Positions 1-11,742 of a stretch of DNA of 16,252 nt are shown in pieces. Under the pieces are notes generated by a model. That model saw only the letters and a list, made by a program, of their open reading frames with translations. It was not told the origin of the DNA and made no database searches. The DNA comes from Chromera velia (lineage: Eukaryota; Sar; Chromeraceae). The stretch is taken from contig JAHBMJ010002753.1 of NCBI GenBank assembly GCA_018398765.1, positions 1 to 16,252 on the forward strand, in the 5' to 3' direction. How positions within the stretch are numbered: position 1 is the first letter of the stretch; each line of letters begins with the position of its first letter. Position numbers and translations under genes: made by a program.

Positions 1-101
1 TCTCTGTGTGTGTATGTGTGTATGTGTGTGTGTGTGTGTGTGTATGTGTGTGTGTGTGTGTATGTGTGTGTATGTGTGTACGCACGTGCGTGCGTGCATG
101 C
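1..101. repeat. TG-rich microsatellite
   Basis: This is an imperfect (TG)n tract with TATG interruptions, passing into a short CGTGCGTGCATGCA-like stretch just before the retroelement. It has no credible coding content; the cysteine/valine-rich peptide it can encode only reflects the dinucleotide repeat. It is probably intronic or spacer DNA that received the adjacent insertion. Confidence 0.9.
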
Positions 102-103
102 AC

Positions 104-108
104 CTGTA
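104..108. repeat. candidate target-site duplication, left copy (CTGTA)
   Basis: The five bases directly before the left terminal repeat match the five directly after the right one (6360-6364). A 5-bp direct duplication is the usual footprint of staggered-cut insertion. A chance match of this length at a fixed place is about 1 in 1000. The boundary is slightly uncertain because TGTA also follows the left repeat. Confidence 0.6.
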
Positions 109-450
109 TTGCGGTTGCTTGTCTGGCATGTCAGGATTGAGAGTGTGCGCATTGGTACTGCGGCTTGTGCTAGGATGATTTTAAATTGTGCGCGCGACCG
201 ATCGTTCACGGGGTGGTGTTTGAGCCATGCCGAGATTTATTGATTTTTCGCGTGGTACGTGTGTTTGGCATTGAATTGGCATGCATCCGTCTATCTATAC
301 ATGCGTACTGAGATACAGGCATGTGAGATTTCGAGTAGAAGGACTGCTCTTCTACTGAACACAGTGCTGCCACCTACTAGCATAGTGCGGAGACGGTTAG
401 GACATATGTTACAGCTGTCTGAAGTAACGCGATTTCTAAGGTAACACTAA
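109..450 (+). repeat. 5' long direct terminal repeat of the retroelement
   Basis: This 342-bp repeat aligns without gaps to 6018-6359 (constant offset 5909) with 15 mismatches, 13 of them transitions. It begins TTGCGGTTGC and ends AACACTAA. A further four bases (TGTA, 452-455) also match the right copy; on the right these belong to the presumed target duplication. No canonical hammerhead core (CTGATGA with a following GAAA) is present on either strand, although Penelope-like terminal repeats often carry one. It presumably contains the element promoter, but I cannot point to one. Confidence 0.92.
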
Positions 451-643
451 TTGTACCTGTTCTCGAGGCGGCGTTTGGCCAAGAACTTGAGATTTTCACG
501 ATACACCTGTAGGCAATTGTCTTACCTTCAGGGGCAAGGTGTAGTTTGTTTTGTAAGCAGAACTGTAGGTAGAAAGGTAGACACTCGCCGGGAAGTCCGC
601 TTGAAAGTAGGATCTGTAGCTTTGCGCAATGAGTAGACAGTAG
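451..643 (+). other. retroelement 5' leader (non-coding)
   Basis: This is the interval between the left terminal repeat and ORF1. No ORF is worth calling, and the frame of ORF1 is closed by TAG at 641-643. I find no obvious tRNA-complementary primer-binding site at its start, which fits target-primed rather than tRNA-primed reverse transcription, though the absence is weak evidence. Confidence 0.5.
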
Positions 644-700
644 GACGACGAGTTGGGAGCACTGCCGGCCATTCCGGTGGACAGGGAGGCAGCCCTCCGG

Positions 701-2143
701 ATGCGTGGGCAGGCGGGTTCCACGCAGGGAAGGAGAAAGGCAGTTGTGGTGGAGATGAGGGATGGAGAGAACATGCAGGCGGCGCTGGAGAGGGCAAGGG
801 CGGGGTTGACGGCACAAGTGATGGACGTGTATGACTTCCAGGGAGGAGGTGGTGCAAAGAGCCTGCTCCTGCAGGCGATACCCGAGAACCAGATGAAGCA
901 GATCGAGGCCGTGGATAAGAACTCCCGTCTGTACGAGTTTACGTGCATGGTGGCGAGGTCCATTGATGCAAACAAGCTCTGGCACCCATCCTTTCAGTTC
1001 AAACTGGACGGGAGGACCCCAAATCCGGCATACTCGCCCGGACTAGCATTCGTCAGGGAGGCGACAATATCCGGGGCTCACTTCGGGTGTGACTTCCTCG
1101 ATATCCCCTTGAAGGGGCCCTTTAGGGCTTTGAAGAGGAAGATGTACCCGGCAGGAGGGGTGGGGCAGAAGGAGTTCGAAGGAGCGGTGGAGGCAATGGT
1201 AAATGAGATTGGTGGGAAGTACATCAGCTTCCATAGGCTGGTGGACTTCATTTTCATGATGCTCCCTAGTGGGGAGTCGGGGGAAATGATGATTAGGGGG
1301 ATAGTGAAGGCCTGCAGGGCTTCGTCTCCGCTACAGTTCACAAATCATGTGACTGCATTGGCGAGACAGTGGGAGCTTCGGGCCCAGGGGACAGGGTCGG
1401 GTGGGCTGCCGAGAGGCCTGACACCGACGGCTCCGCTCGGGGGGGGTGCAGAGATGGGCATGGGTGGGAGTACAAGTGTAAGTCTGAATCGGGGGAGTCA
1501 CACAGATGTAAGGAAGGGCAGTTCAACAACGATGGCCGCAGTAGCAGCAGCAGGAGGGGGGGGAGGCCATCTGGTTCCCCTACCAGCAGGTCCTCAGGTG
1601 CCTATCGTAATCATGGGGGAGGACGTAGCCCAGCCGGGCGCAGATCAAGACATGCCACAGGCAATGGGGGGGGGGAGTATCACGGGGTCGGAGGGATTTA
1701 CGGCAGCTGCCGCCACGCCTGGGGTGAGACCCCTGTCTGCTAAGAGGAGGAGAGAACAAGCGGATGAAGGGGATGAGGGCATGAATGGGGGGGGGAATGG
1801 AGGGGGAGCGGTGGATACAAAGAGCAGAGGGACCGGAGGGGACAGATCAGGGTTTGTCTCCCCAGTGAACATGACACCTAGGCATGTCAAACAGCCTGGG
1901 AATATACTTCAGGGCTTAGGCCTTGAACCCCCGGGGAGAGGATCCGGTGACAGGATCTCCTTTGGTAATCTGCTGAAGGAGGCACCGGTGTTTAGGGATG
2001 GGGAGATGCAAGCAGTTGTCGAGTCGTCGAAGCTGATAAAAATTGGTATCGAGGGGGTAGAAGAGAGTATGGCGAGGAGGGATCTGGTACAGTTCCTTGC
2101 TGACTGCGGGGTGGGCAATATTCCAGATGATGCGGACATCTAG
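701..2143 (+). CDS. retroelement ORF1, unrecognised glycine-rich protein (possible Gag-like role)
   Basis: The 480-codon frame starts at the first in-frame ATG; the frame is open from 644, so a slightly longer start is possible. I do not recognise the family. The N-terminal half is compositionally balanced and looks folded, with mixed hydrophobic segments such as the stretch ending FIFMMLPSGESGEMM. The middle (about 1380-1850) is low-complexity, rich in Gly, Ala, Pro and Ser with many G runs in the DNA. A more ordered C-terminal tail of about 80 residues ends in an acidic GNIPDDADI. There is no CCHC knuckle or RRM that I can see. It lies immediately upstream of the pol frame in the same phase, so an RNA-binding or particle-forming role is an inference from position only. 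Confidence 0.7.
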   Translation: MRGQAGSTQGRRKAVVVEMRDGENMQAALERARAGLTAQVMDVYDFQGGGGAKSLLLQAIPENQMKQIEAVDKNSRLYEFTCMVARSIDANKLWHPSFQFKLDGRTPNPAYSPGLAFVREATISGAHFGCDFLDIPLKGPFRALKRKMYPAGGVGQKEFEGAVEAMVNEIGGKYISFHRLVDFIFMMLPSGESGEMMIRGIVKACRASSPLQFTNHVTALARQWELRAQGTGSGGLPRGLTPTAPLGGGAEMGMGGSTSVSLNRGSHTDVRKGSSTTMAAVAAAGGGGGHLVPLPAGPQVPIVIMGEDVAQPGADQDMPQAMGGGSITGSEGFTAAAATPGVRPLSAKRRREQADEGDEGMNGGGNGGGAVDTKSRGTGGDRSGFVSPVNMTPRHVKQPGNILQGLGLEPPGRGSGDRISFGNLLKEAPVFRDGEMQAVVESSKLIKIGIEGVEESMARRDLVQFLADCGVGNIPDDADI

Positions 2144-2206
2144 GCCCTTGTGTTCGGGGTAGCATTGGCCCTATGGAAAGGAAAGGGCGGCCAGGGCGGT
2201 GCTTGA

Positions 2207-2767
2207 CTGGAGGATCGGGGTACGATTTCGGAGCGACCTAATCAAGTAAGCTTTGACATATCGTTCTCCACAGAAGGGATTAATTCATTCATTGACTGGT
2301 TGGAAAGGAAAATTGACTCTGTGCGTGATCGGTTGTTGGCTGACAGAGGAGTGAGGGGTTTTGGGAGAAACGCTGTGACTGAGAGATACAGGGAGGAAGT
2401 ATCCGAACGTATGTTAGCGATGGCAGGGTTGAGGATGTTTCTTGCTTGTGCCAGGGAACATGAAATGCAATCTTGTCCCATGTGTGGGTCGCGAGTTTAT
2501 GACTGCGATTGTGCACTCTCCGTCTCGCTGCATATGCATGCTTCGGTTCCGCCATCATACTCACTCACTATTTCCCCCCCGTCTCCACGTAAGAAGGAGG
2601 ACCCTGCTGCAAGGGAACGCACAGTCTTTAGGGCAGGGGTGAAAAAGAGGGTGTTGCGTCGGCTCTTGCTTTTGCATTGCATGACAGCGGATCTTTTTCT
2701 TGATCTGTCGGATTCAAAGTTTTCTGTCTTTTTGAGGGGCGTCAAGAGGGGCTGCAGGCAGCACTAA
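2207..2767 (+). pseudogene. retroelement pol frame, first segment with cysteine cluster
   Basis: This stretch is open in the ORF1 frame between TGA 2204-2206 and TAA 2765-2767. There is no good ATG near its start (first in-frame ATG about 2411), so it is either translated by reinitiation or is the N-terminal part of a pol protein whose start has been lost. It contains a predicted helical, charged region, then a zinc-finger-like cluster C-P-M-C...C-D-C with cysteines encoded at 2474, 2483, 2504 and 2510, then a basic region (KKRVLRRLLLLH). The GIY-YIG domain begins within ten codons after the TAA in the same frame. I therefore read the TAA as a mutation (for example CAA to TAA) inside one long protein. 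Confidence 0.6.
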
Positions 2768-4069
2768 GATTATGCAAACTTCACGGCAAGGAAAGTCATC
2801 TATATGGTTTGGTCTCCATGGGTACGTGGGTTTTATTTGGGGAGTACGGTGGGCTTTATGATGGATAGGTTCATTCAACATCTTTATGCGGCGGGAAGGG
2901 GGGTGGGGGGTAAGGTTAGTGGAAAAAGAAACGCGTCAGGAAGGGGGTATGCACATCGATTCTACTCAACTCTCTCTGTAAATAACGGGAGGCATGGATT
3001 GTTTGTGGTTACGCCACTGGTCGTTGTTGCAGGGTCCCAGATGGAATTGCGAGATGCAGAGATGGCCTGCATTCGATCGTACATGCCGAAGTGGAATACG
3101 GTGGGAGTGAAAAGGAGAGTGAAAGGCGACTTTGGCTGGAGGTTCAAATCTAACTGCATGGACAGAGAGGTGACAGGGGGGGTTGGGGGGGATGGGGCTT
3201 TGAGGAGGTCGGAAAGGTTGGCTTCCGGACGTAGAGGTGTTTTGATCTGCTTGGACAAGCTATCGAAATTCCTTGCGGTTAGGAGGAGGATTACGGTGGC
3301 GATGGTGAGCCGAGGAGGGACTGCGTTCTCCCGTGCTGCTTATTTGTCTGCTGTGGGGGGGTTTGGGGGTGGGGGGGGGAGTCTATCTACCGGGAATGGG
3401 GGGGGGAGAGGTACAATCTCCGGCCCTACGAACACAGCAATCTTTGTTTTCCACTCGCTTCTGTTGTCGCTTCTCAGTAAGAAGAGAATGAGTGACAATC
3501 AGCTGAGGGCTTTGTCTGTTTGTGAGAATGATCTGTTATCTATCTGTAGCCTGTTTCCTGTTCGCAGGGCATTAGGGGCGGGGAGGGCGGTTTTTAATGC
3601 TAATGTGGACAGGTTGTGCGAATTGAAAGGGTGGTCCATCAGGAAGATTAAAGACACGAGAAGTAAAACGTTCCGTTTGCCTCTGGCGGACTTTCTCCCT
3701 TTTTCTCGGTTTTATCGGTCAGTAATGAGAGAGTGGTGGAGGGAGGCCAGTATAGGAGGATCTTTGGGGGTGGTGGTTTTGCCGGCCCGTTTGTGTAATC
3801 TACAGCAGGCGCTTGACAATTCCTACTCCGTTTATGGGGGGGAGGGTGACGACGCAAATGGGGGGGGAGTGACTGAGGAATCTATAGATGCGACGTACAC
3901 CGATGGTTCTGCGTGCCCATGTCGATCCCTCGGGATTATGTATGGTTTGGACTGCCTTGATGGATATGTCTGCTCTCTGCTCTCTCTTTCTCCTCGTCTC
4001 CGGTCTGCTCTCTCTCTTCCCTCGAATTTCTCCGCTACTTCTAAGCTGTGGCCCGGGTTTGGGGGGTAG
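2768..4069 (+). pseudogene. retroelement GIY-YIG endonuclease segment plus RT-proximal Cys module
   Basis: This is the endonuclease part of the element, which would nick target DNA to prime reverse transcription. The frame is open between TAA 2765 and TAG 4067. The GIY-YIG core is recognisable: VIY at 2795-2803 (GIY position), YLGST at 2834-2848 (YIG position), catalytic-type Arg in DRFIQH at 2867, Glu in DAEMACI at 3059, and Asn in MPKWNT at 3095. The VIY strand lies upstream of the only nearby ATG (2804), so a product starting there would lack the first strand of the fold. Further on is a long linker with glycine runs, then C-P-C...C-L-D-G-Y-V at 3914-3970, resembling the small Cys/His module that precedes the RT in permuted Penelope-like elements. 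TAG 4067 then interrupts the frame. Confidence 0.75.
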
Positions 4070-4534
4070 AAAGGGGTGAGGAAGGGTTTGTTGTCTTTTT
4101 TACCGTACGTGAATGCACTCAGGGGAGGTTTTGTGGGTCAAGGATGTAGGGGGCGTGTGTCCGTGTCTGCTGCTACATTGGCAGATCTACAATGTCATTG
4201 GCTCTCCATGTTAGAGATGTATCGTTTAGGCCCCAAGTTGCCTGAGAAGGGGTCTGCGGTTGTGAAGGCGATGAAGGCTGCGCTTGTCATTACACCCGTA
4301 GATAGAGCTAAGGGCGACTTAGCCTTCCTCTGCCGTCGGATGTATATTGCGTGTGTACGTAGGGCCTTCCTTGCGGATGCCGTATATGTTCGATTTACTC
4401 CAACACAAATCGCTGATCGTGAATCTCTGTTGTTTGGTCCATCTTTGTGGTCTGTCCTAATGAAGACATTCATGGCTCAGTTTGCGATTCCTAGCAGAAC
4501 ACGACACGAGTTTGGGACGGGGATTTTATGGTGA
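4070..4534 (+). pseudogene. retroelement reverse transcriptase, fingers segment
   Basis: This continues the same frame after TAG 4067 and ends at TGA 4532-4534. It holds the N-terminal RT fingers. The segment LVITPVDRAKGDLAFLCRRMY (4283-4345 minus its first codon) matches the 'I-x-P-x-D-K/R...CxxxY' signature seen in Penelope-type RTs. The usual Lys after the Asp is Arg here. The TGA sits in a run of basic residues and could derive from CGA by one transition at CpG. Neither this piece nor the next would be a complete RT alone. Confidence 0.75.
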
Positions 4535-5860
<1,326 letters not shown>

Positions 5861-6017
5861 ATATGTTTATATGTGTATCTTCCTTATTTCGATTCTTTTT
5901 GTCCTATTGATCTTCGATCGAACGTCTCTTTTACGTAGCACACAGAGCCAGAAGCGATAGAAAAAAGACAGTGGCGAGACCGAAGGGGGGGATCGCACGT
6001 GATGTTGTGTGTTGGAA
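5861..6017 (+). other. retroelement 3' untranslated region
   Basis: This is the non-coding interval between the RT stop and the right terminal repeat. It includes a purine-rich segment (about 5955-5992) ending in a G run. No further ORF or RNA gene is seen. Confidence 0.6.
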
Positions 6018-6359
6018 TTGCGGTTGCTCGTCTGGCATATCAGGATTGAGAGTGTGCGCATTGGTACTGCGGCTTATGCCAGGACGATTTTAAATTGTGT
6101 GCACGACCGATCGTTCACGGGGTGGTGTTTGAGCCATGCCGAGATTTATTGATTTTTCGCGCGTTACGTGTGTTTGGCATCGAATTGGCATGCATCCGTC
6201 TATCTATACATGCGTACTGAGATACAGGCATGTGAGATTTCGAGTAGAAGGACTGCTCTTCCACTGAACACAGTGCTGCCGCCTACTAGCATAGTGCGGA
6301 GACAGTTAGGACATACGTTACAGCTGTCTGAAGTAACGCGATTTCTAAGGAAACACTAA
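6018..6359 (+). repeat. 3' long direct terminal repeat of the retroelement
   Basis: This is the partner of 109-450 in the same orientation, about 95.6% identical, with no indels. It is followed at once by CTGTA, matching the bases just before the left repeat. A short purine stretch with a run of seven or so G lies about 25 bp upstream (near 5975-5992); it could be a polypurine-tract-like primer site but is not placed as in typical LTR elements. Confidence 0.92.
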
Positions 6360-6364
6360 CTGTA
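6360..6364. repeat. candidate target-site duplication, right copy (CTGTA)
   Basis: This matches 104-108 and fixes the right end of the insertion. A GA microsatellite (to about 6382) begins a few bases later and is presumably pre-existing intron sequence. Confidence 0.6.
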
Positions 6365-6652
6365 TATGAGAGAGAGAGAGAGGCTTTTTGACTCGTTTAT
6401 CCGCATGAAAAAGAAAACATGAAAACTCCAGATGCTCTGTTTATCTGTCTATCTATCTGTCCATCTCTCTGTCTGCAAAACTTATAGTTTGTTTGCATAC
6501 CTATCATAAAGAGAAGGAGAAAGAAAAAAAAACCGTACAGTCTGTCTGACCTACTGTGATAAAACGATCCGGCCGCGCTTGCAGATTTGCAGATACTTGT
6601 AGGTCCCAAGCCTGGTACACTTGAGCTAATCTTGAGTTCTTCTTGATTGCAG
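6365..6652 (+). other. intron sequence before the kinase exon
   Basis: A GA microsatellite is followed by pyrimidine/purine-biased, non-coding sequence and an acceptor TTGATTGCAG directly before the first kinase exon at 6653. It is probably the 3' part of an intron into which the retroelement inserted in the sense direction. Confidence 0.55.
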
Positions 6653-7689
6653 GACTGCTGGTTCATCTTCGGCTTCGCTCCGGGGGGGGACCTCGAGAGA
6701 ATCATTCAGGAGAAGGAGTTTAACGATGCAACAGAGCACCTCAGCTGGGTCCACAGGGTGATGCGGTTCCTCCTTGACAAGCTGGTGGAGTTGCACGAAC
6801 GTGGATTTGGACACTGCGACATCAAACTAGCAGACTGTCTCTCCCTTGGAAAAATTCCAGCTCCAACCGGTCAACACTCGCGCTTGAGGGGTCTCTGATT
6901 GTGGTCAGTTTATTTTTTTCTCTTCGCCCTGTCCTTCTCTACCTTATTCTTTTAGAAGATTCCTTCGATCCTCGATGTTTCTAATCTCCATTTCTCTTTC
7001 CTCTCACCCTCTTTAAAAATTTAGTTTGCTCTCGCTCATTCTTTCACATGCATTTGTCACTAATCAGATTCCACATTGAAGAAAAACTCCTCTTTCGTTT
7101 ATCACTTTGGAATCCGCAAACGCAACAAGTGTAGCAGAATGAGACAAGCAATCAGTTCTCCTCAAGGTAGTCACAAATTTAAAGATTCCGCGATCATGAA
7201 TAGGAAAAGAAACTACTGCATAAGCTTTTTTCTTTCTATTTCGGCCCCAAAATTTTCTCTCATCTCATGAATATATGCATGACATTGTGTGTATCGAATC
7301 GGATGGATACTTTGAATCCTGCCTGCCCCTTCTCCCATGCACTCTATCATGCAGTGACTTCAAGTTTGCACGCATGGACAGCGAAGGGCCTCTAGGGTAT
7401 GTTAGTCAGCGGGTGTGTAATATGCAAGCTGACAGACAAACGAAAAAGCAAAGCTATGCCTATTAAAAGTTTTATGAATACAGCAGTACGAGATTTGATC
7501 TGTCTGATCCCTCTTCATTGGCCAAGCAGTTTTTCTTTCATTCAGCTTCCGTCTCTTCTGCACCATCGATCATCTCCGTTGACACAGAAAAGAAAACCTC
7601 ATAGCATGGACCGTGAATTACACGGCCCCAGAAATCATTGTATCTCAGACTGCAGAAGAGACACCTCATGGCAATAAGCAAGACTCTTA

Positions 7690-8446
<757 letters not shown>

Positions 8447-8521
8447 TGACTCTCGTGTATGATAAAGATGAAAGCTGCTTGCTGCTTGACCGTGTGGTCT
8501 TTCTTTTTTTTGCAGTACTGA

Positions 8522-9238
<717 letters not shown>

Positions 9239-9502
9239 TAGTCCAAAGACGGTGACGGGGAGGAGTTGGAAGAGGGTGACAAGAGGGTGGATGAGAATGA
9301 TAACCTTGAAGAAGACGTAGAAACAGATGAAGAGATGTAGCTGCAGAGGGTTTTCAGAGTCCTCAACTCTGCAAAGTACTTCAAAGGTTTCTGTCTCAAG
9401 GGAATTGATTTGCTTTCTTGTCTTCTCCACCCACGGCCTGAGGCAAGGCTGTCGGTAGTTGATGTGTAGGCCCACACCTTGAAAGTTCTTCGGTCCATCT
9501 GA

Positions 9503-9899
<397 letters not shown>

Positions 9900-10535
9900 A
9901 CACTGGTGTATATTGCATCATTTTCGATATGTCAATTAATGCTTTGCTCATTATGCATTAATAATTAATCAAAATTTTTAAGCATTCTTACAAAATCTAA
10001 TTGAAACATCCCGAGACAACCTCTTTTTTCAGTTCAAAACACTTCTTTGTATACTATTCTATAGAATTTTTGGGAGAATGGAGGTTGTAACAATTAATAG
10101 TTTGTTGTATATATAGTAGTATTGTCATAGGCCTTCACACATACTCCACGTGAGCCTATATAGTCCTTAATAGGCCAGGAACTCTAGCAAGAACTACTAC
10201 TAGGCCTAGAGTTCCGAGCTATTACTGCTAGTGTCGCTGAATTTAAAATTTTGTATAATTCAATAAATACCCAGCTAGATCAATTAATAACAAGCCATAC
10301 ATATCAATCACGTACTAGCTAGTTTAATCAAAACTTATGCATATACTATATCCTATCCTATATGTATGCATGCAATATGCATGTATACATAATTATGCAT
10401 AGATGCATAAAAAAGGGCTAAACTTGAATCATATTCATGATTTATGATCATTTATCTAGTGATTTATGTGAGGACTGATCATTTACTAGCTTATATAGCT
10501 CTAGATCTAGCTCACGATATGTACAAAATATTGTA
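9900..10535. other. AT-rich, gene-free island
   Basis: About 640 bases are far richer in A and T than anything else in the window, with many TTAATTAA, CTAGCTAG and TATGCAT-like palindromic words and no ORF of note. A perfect 10-bp inverted repeat (10178-10187 with 10206-10215) and a smaller one (about 10154-10175) can form hairpins. It lies directly 3' of the minus-strand HNH ORF, so it may be that gene's 3' region or part of a shared insertion. Confidence 0.7.
10178..10215. other. short inverted repeat (10-bp stem)
   Basis: GGAACTCTAG at 10178-10187 and its exact reverse complement at 10206-10215 are separated by an 18-base spacer. With the adjacent GCCTAT/ATAGGC pair just upstream, it marks a structured patch in the AT-rich island. 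Function unknown. Confidence 0.6.
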
Positions 10536-11114
10536 TTACTCAGAATTATACTTATATGTCACTGCACACATAATGTACACATCGTGTTTGTGCACATGAT
10601 AGCAATACTGACAGATCAATTCAACATCATCTGGGTGATTGGTGTTAAAAACAGTATCGATCCACTGGTCTTCATTTCCGTGCCCAATTTTTTTTACTGT
10701 GATCTTCCCGAGGGAGAACTTCCAGTGGGTGCCCAAACGATAGTTGTTGTGATGCATATCATACGGGTTGCGCCCACCAGGAAGATCGGGAAGGCCAGAA
10801 GCACCACAACGCTCACAACAATTTCCAAAAATAGTTCGAATTTCTGTTTTGATTGCTTTGTTAGCCTGCTTCATGGTCCAGCCGTGCACATAGTTCCAAT
10901 TTTTTTGAATAATAAGAGGTCTGATCCTTTGCTGGAACAGCTGTTTGCAATGAGCGGCTGAAGTGAAAATAGCGACTGATTGAGGCGGGTGGGGCACCAT
11001 TTTCTTTATTCTATAGCGGCGGGAACCAGGGCCAGGCGCGGTAAAAAGATGCCCCCCTGCCGGTAATTCGGTTTTTCGAAGGAAAAAAAAAAGTCGCGAG
11101 ACGCCCCCCTTCAT
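10536..11114 (-). CDS. small HNH-type endonuclease-like protein
   Basis: The 192-codon ORF has a stop at the 10536 end. It shows a zinc-coordinated HNH arrangement: C100-x-x-C103 (NCCERCGAS), then MHH at residues 120-122, then ELICQYCYHVHKH with C168, C171 and histidines 173, 175 and 177. This CxxC-HH-CxxC-(x)H layout is typical of McrA/HNH-like nucleases that bind Zn and cut DNA. The first 38 residues are basic, low-complexity and end at an internal Met (residue 39, ATG at 11000-10998), which may be the real start. No introns are seen, unlike the neighbouring genes, and the flank is very AT-rich. Both suggest horizontal or mobile origin (phage, giant virus or selfish element), which is inference. 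It is divergent from the DDI1-like gene. Confidence 0.65.
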   Translation of the reverse strand: MKGGVSRLFFFLRKTELPAGGHLFTAPGPGSRRYRIKKMVPHPPQSVAIFTSAAHCKQLFQQRIRPLIIQKNWNYVHGWTMKQANKAIKTEIRTIFGNCCERCGASGLPDLPGGRNPYDMHHNNYRLGTHWKFSLGKITVKKIGHGNEDQWIDTVFNTNHPDDVELICQYCYHVHKHDVYIMCAVTYKYNSE

Positions 11115-11742
11115 AGTGGCCGCGGAGACGGCGTGGGCCGCGCACGGCTAGGTTGTTAGACCATAAATTACGCTTTTTTTTGCGTCGTTTTCGCGCGCAC
11201 CGCGCGCGTGACAATACCCTTATAAGGCAAAATCAATAGGGATCCACCCTTGAAGCGACAAGAAAAAAAATAAAAAAAAAATAAAAAAAAATGGATCAAT
11301 ACAGAGCTACAGTCAAATCGTGCGTACAAAATTCAAGGCCAGGGGCTTATATAGCTGCAGTGCCGTGCACACCGATACACGCGCGTTCGCCCGACGCCAT
11401 GTACGCAGGTGCATGGTTCGATCGAACTGCAGAGGACAATATATACTCAGGACATTCCGTTGCTCGATCAGCTATAGTGTATAAGTGCACGAGTACCATG
11501 CGTGCAGCTTGACTCACTTGAGGGGTTGGTAGCGCTTGAGATGGAAATCACCGATTCGATTTCTTCACTGGTCAAGCGGAAGCACAGGTTGAGGTTTCAT
11601 GAAGCCTTGCTGAGACACCAAAGTAGAGACAGAGATCCACATATTGTTCACCCTGACAGATAGATACCCAGGCCCTCCCTCTTCTTGTCAGTGGGGTGAG
11701 AAAGCAGAAACTCCGAACTCTGAAACCTCCAGAGCCAGCACG
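11115..11742. other. spacer between divergent HNH ORF and DDI1-like gene
   Basis: The part next to the HNH ORF is GC-rich, with a CGCGCGCACCGCGCGCG palindrome-like patch (about 11191-11208) and a TTATAA (about 11220). A tract of A runs broken by T and G follows (11260-11291). The remainder (11292-11742) has no recognisable gene; a 73-codon frame at 11291-11512 matches nothing I know. It probably contains the promoters of both flanking genes, but no specific element can be defended. Confidence 0.5.

Noticed and set aside
109-450. Hammerhead ribozyme in the terminal repeats
   Set aside because: Penelope-like repeats often carry one, but neither strand has a CTGATGA core followed by GAAA in either repeat copy.
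377-985. Minus-strand ORFs over the left repeat and ORF1 start
   Set aside because: They are antisense shadows of the terminal repeat, leader and ORF1, with no recognisable motif.
11291-11512. 73-codon + strand ORF after the poly(A)-type tract
   Set aside because: It has no recognisable motif or homologous pattern and lies in a likely promoter region; it is short enough to occur by chance.
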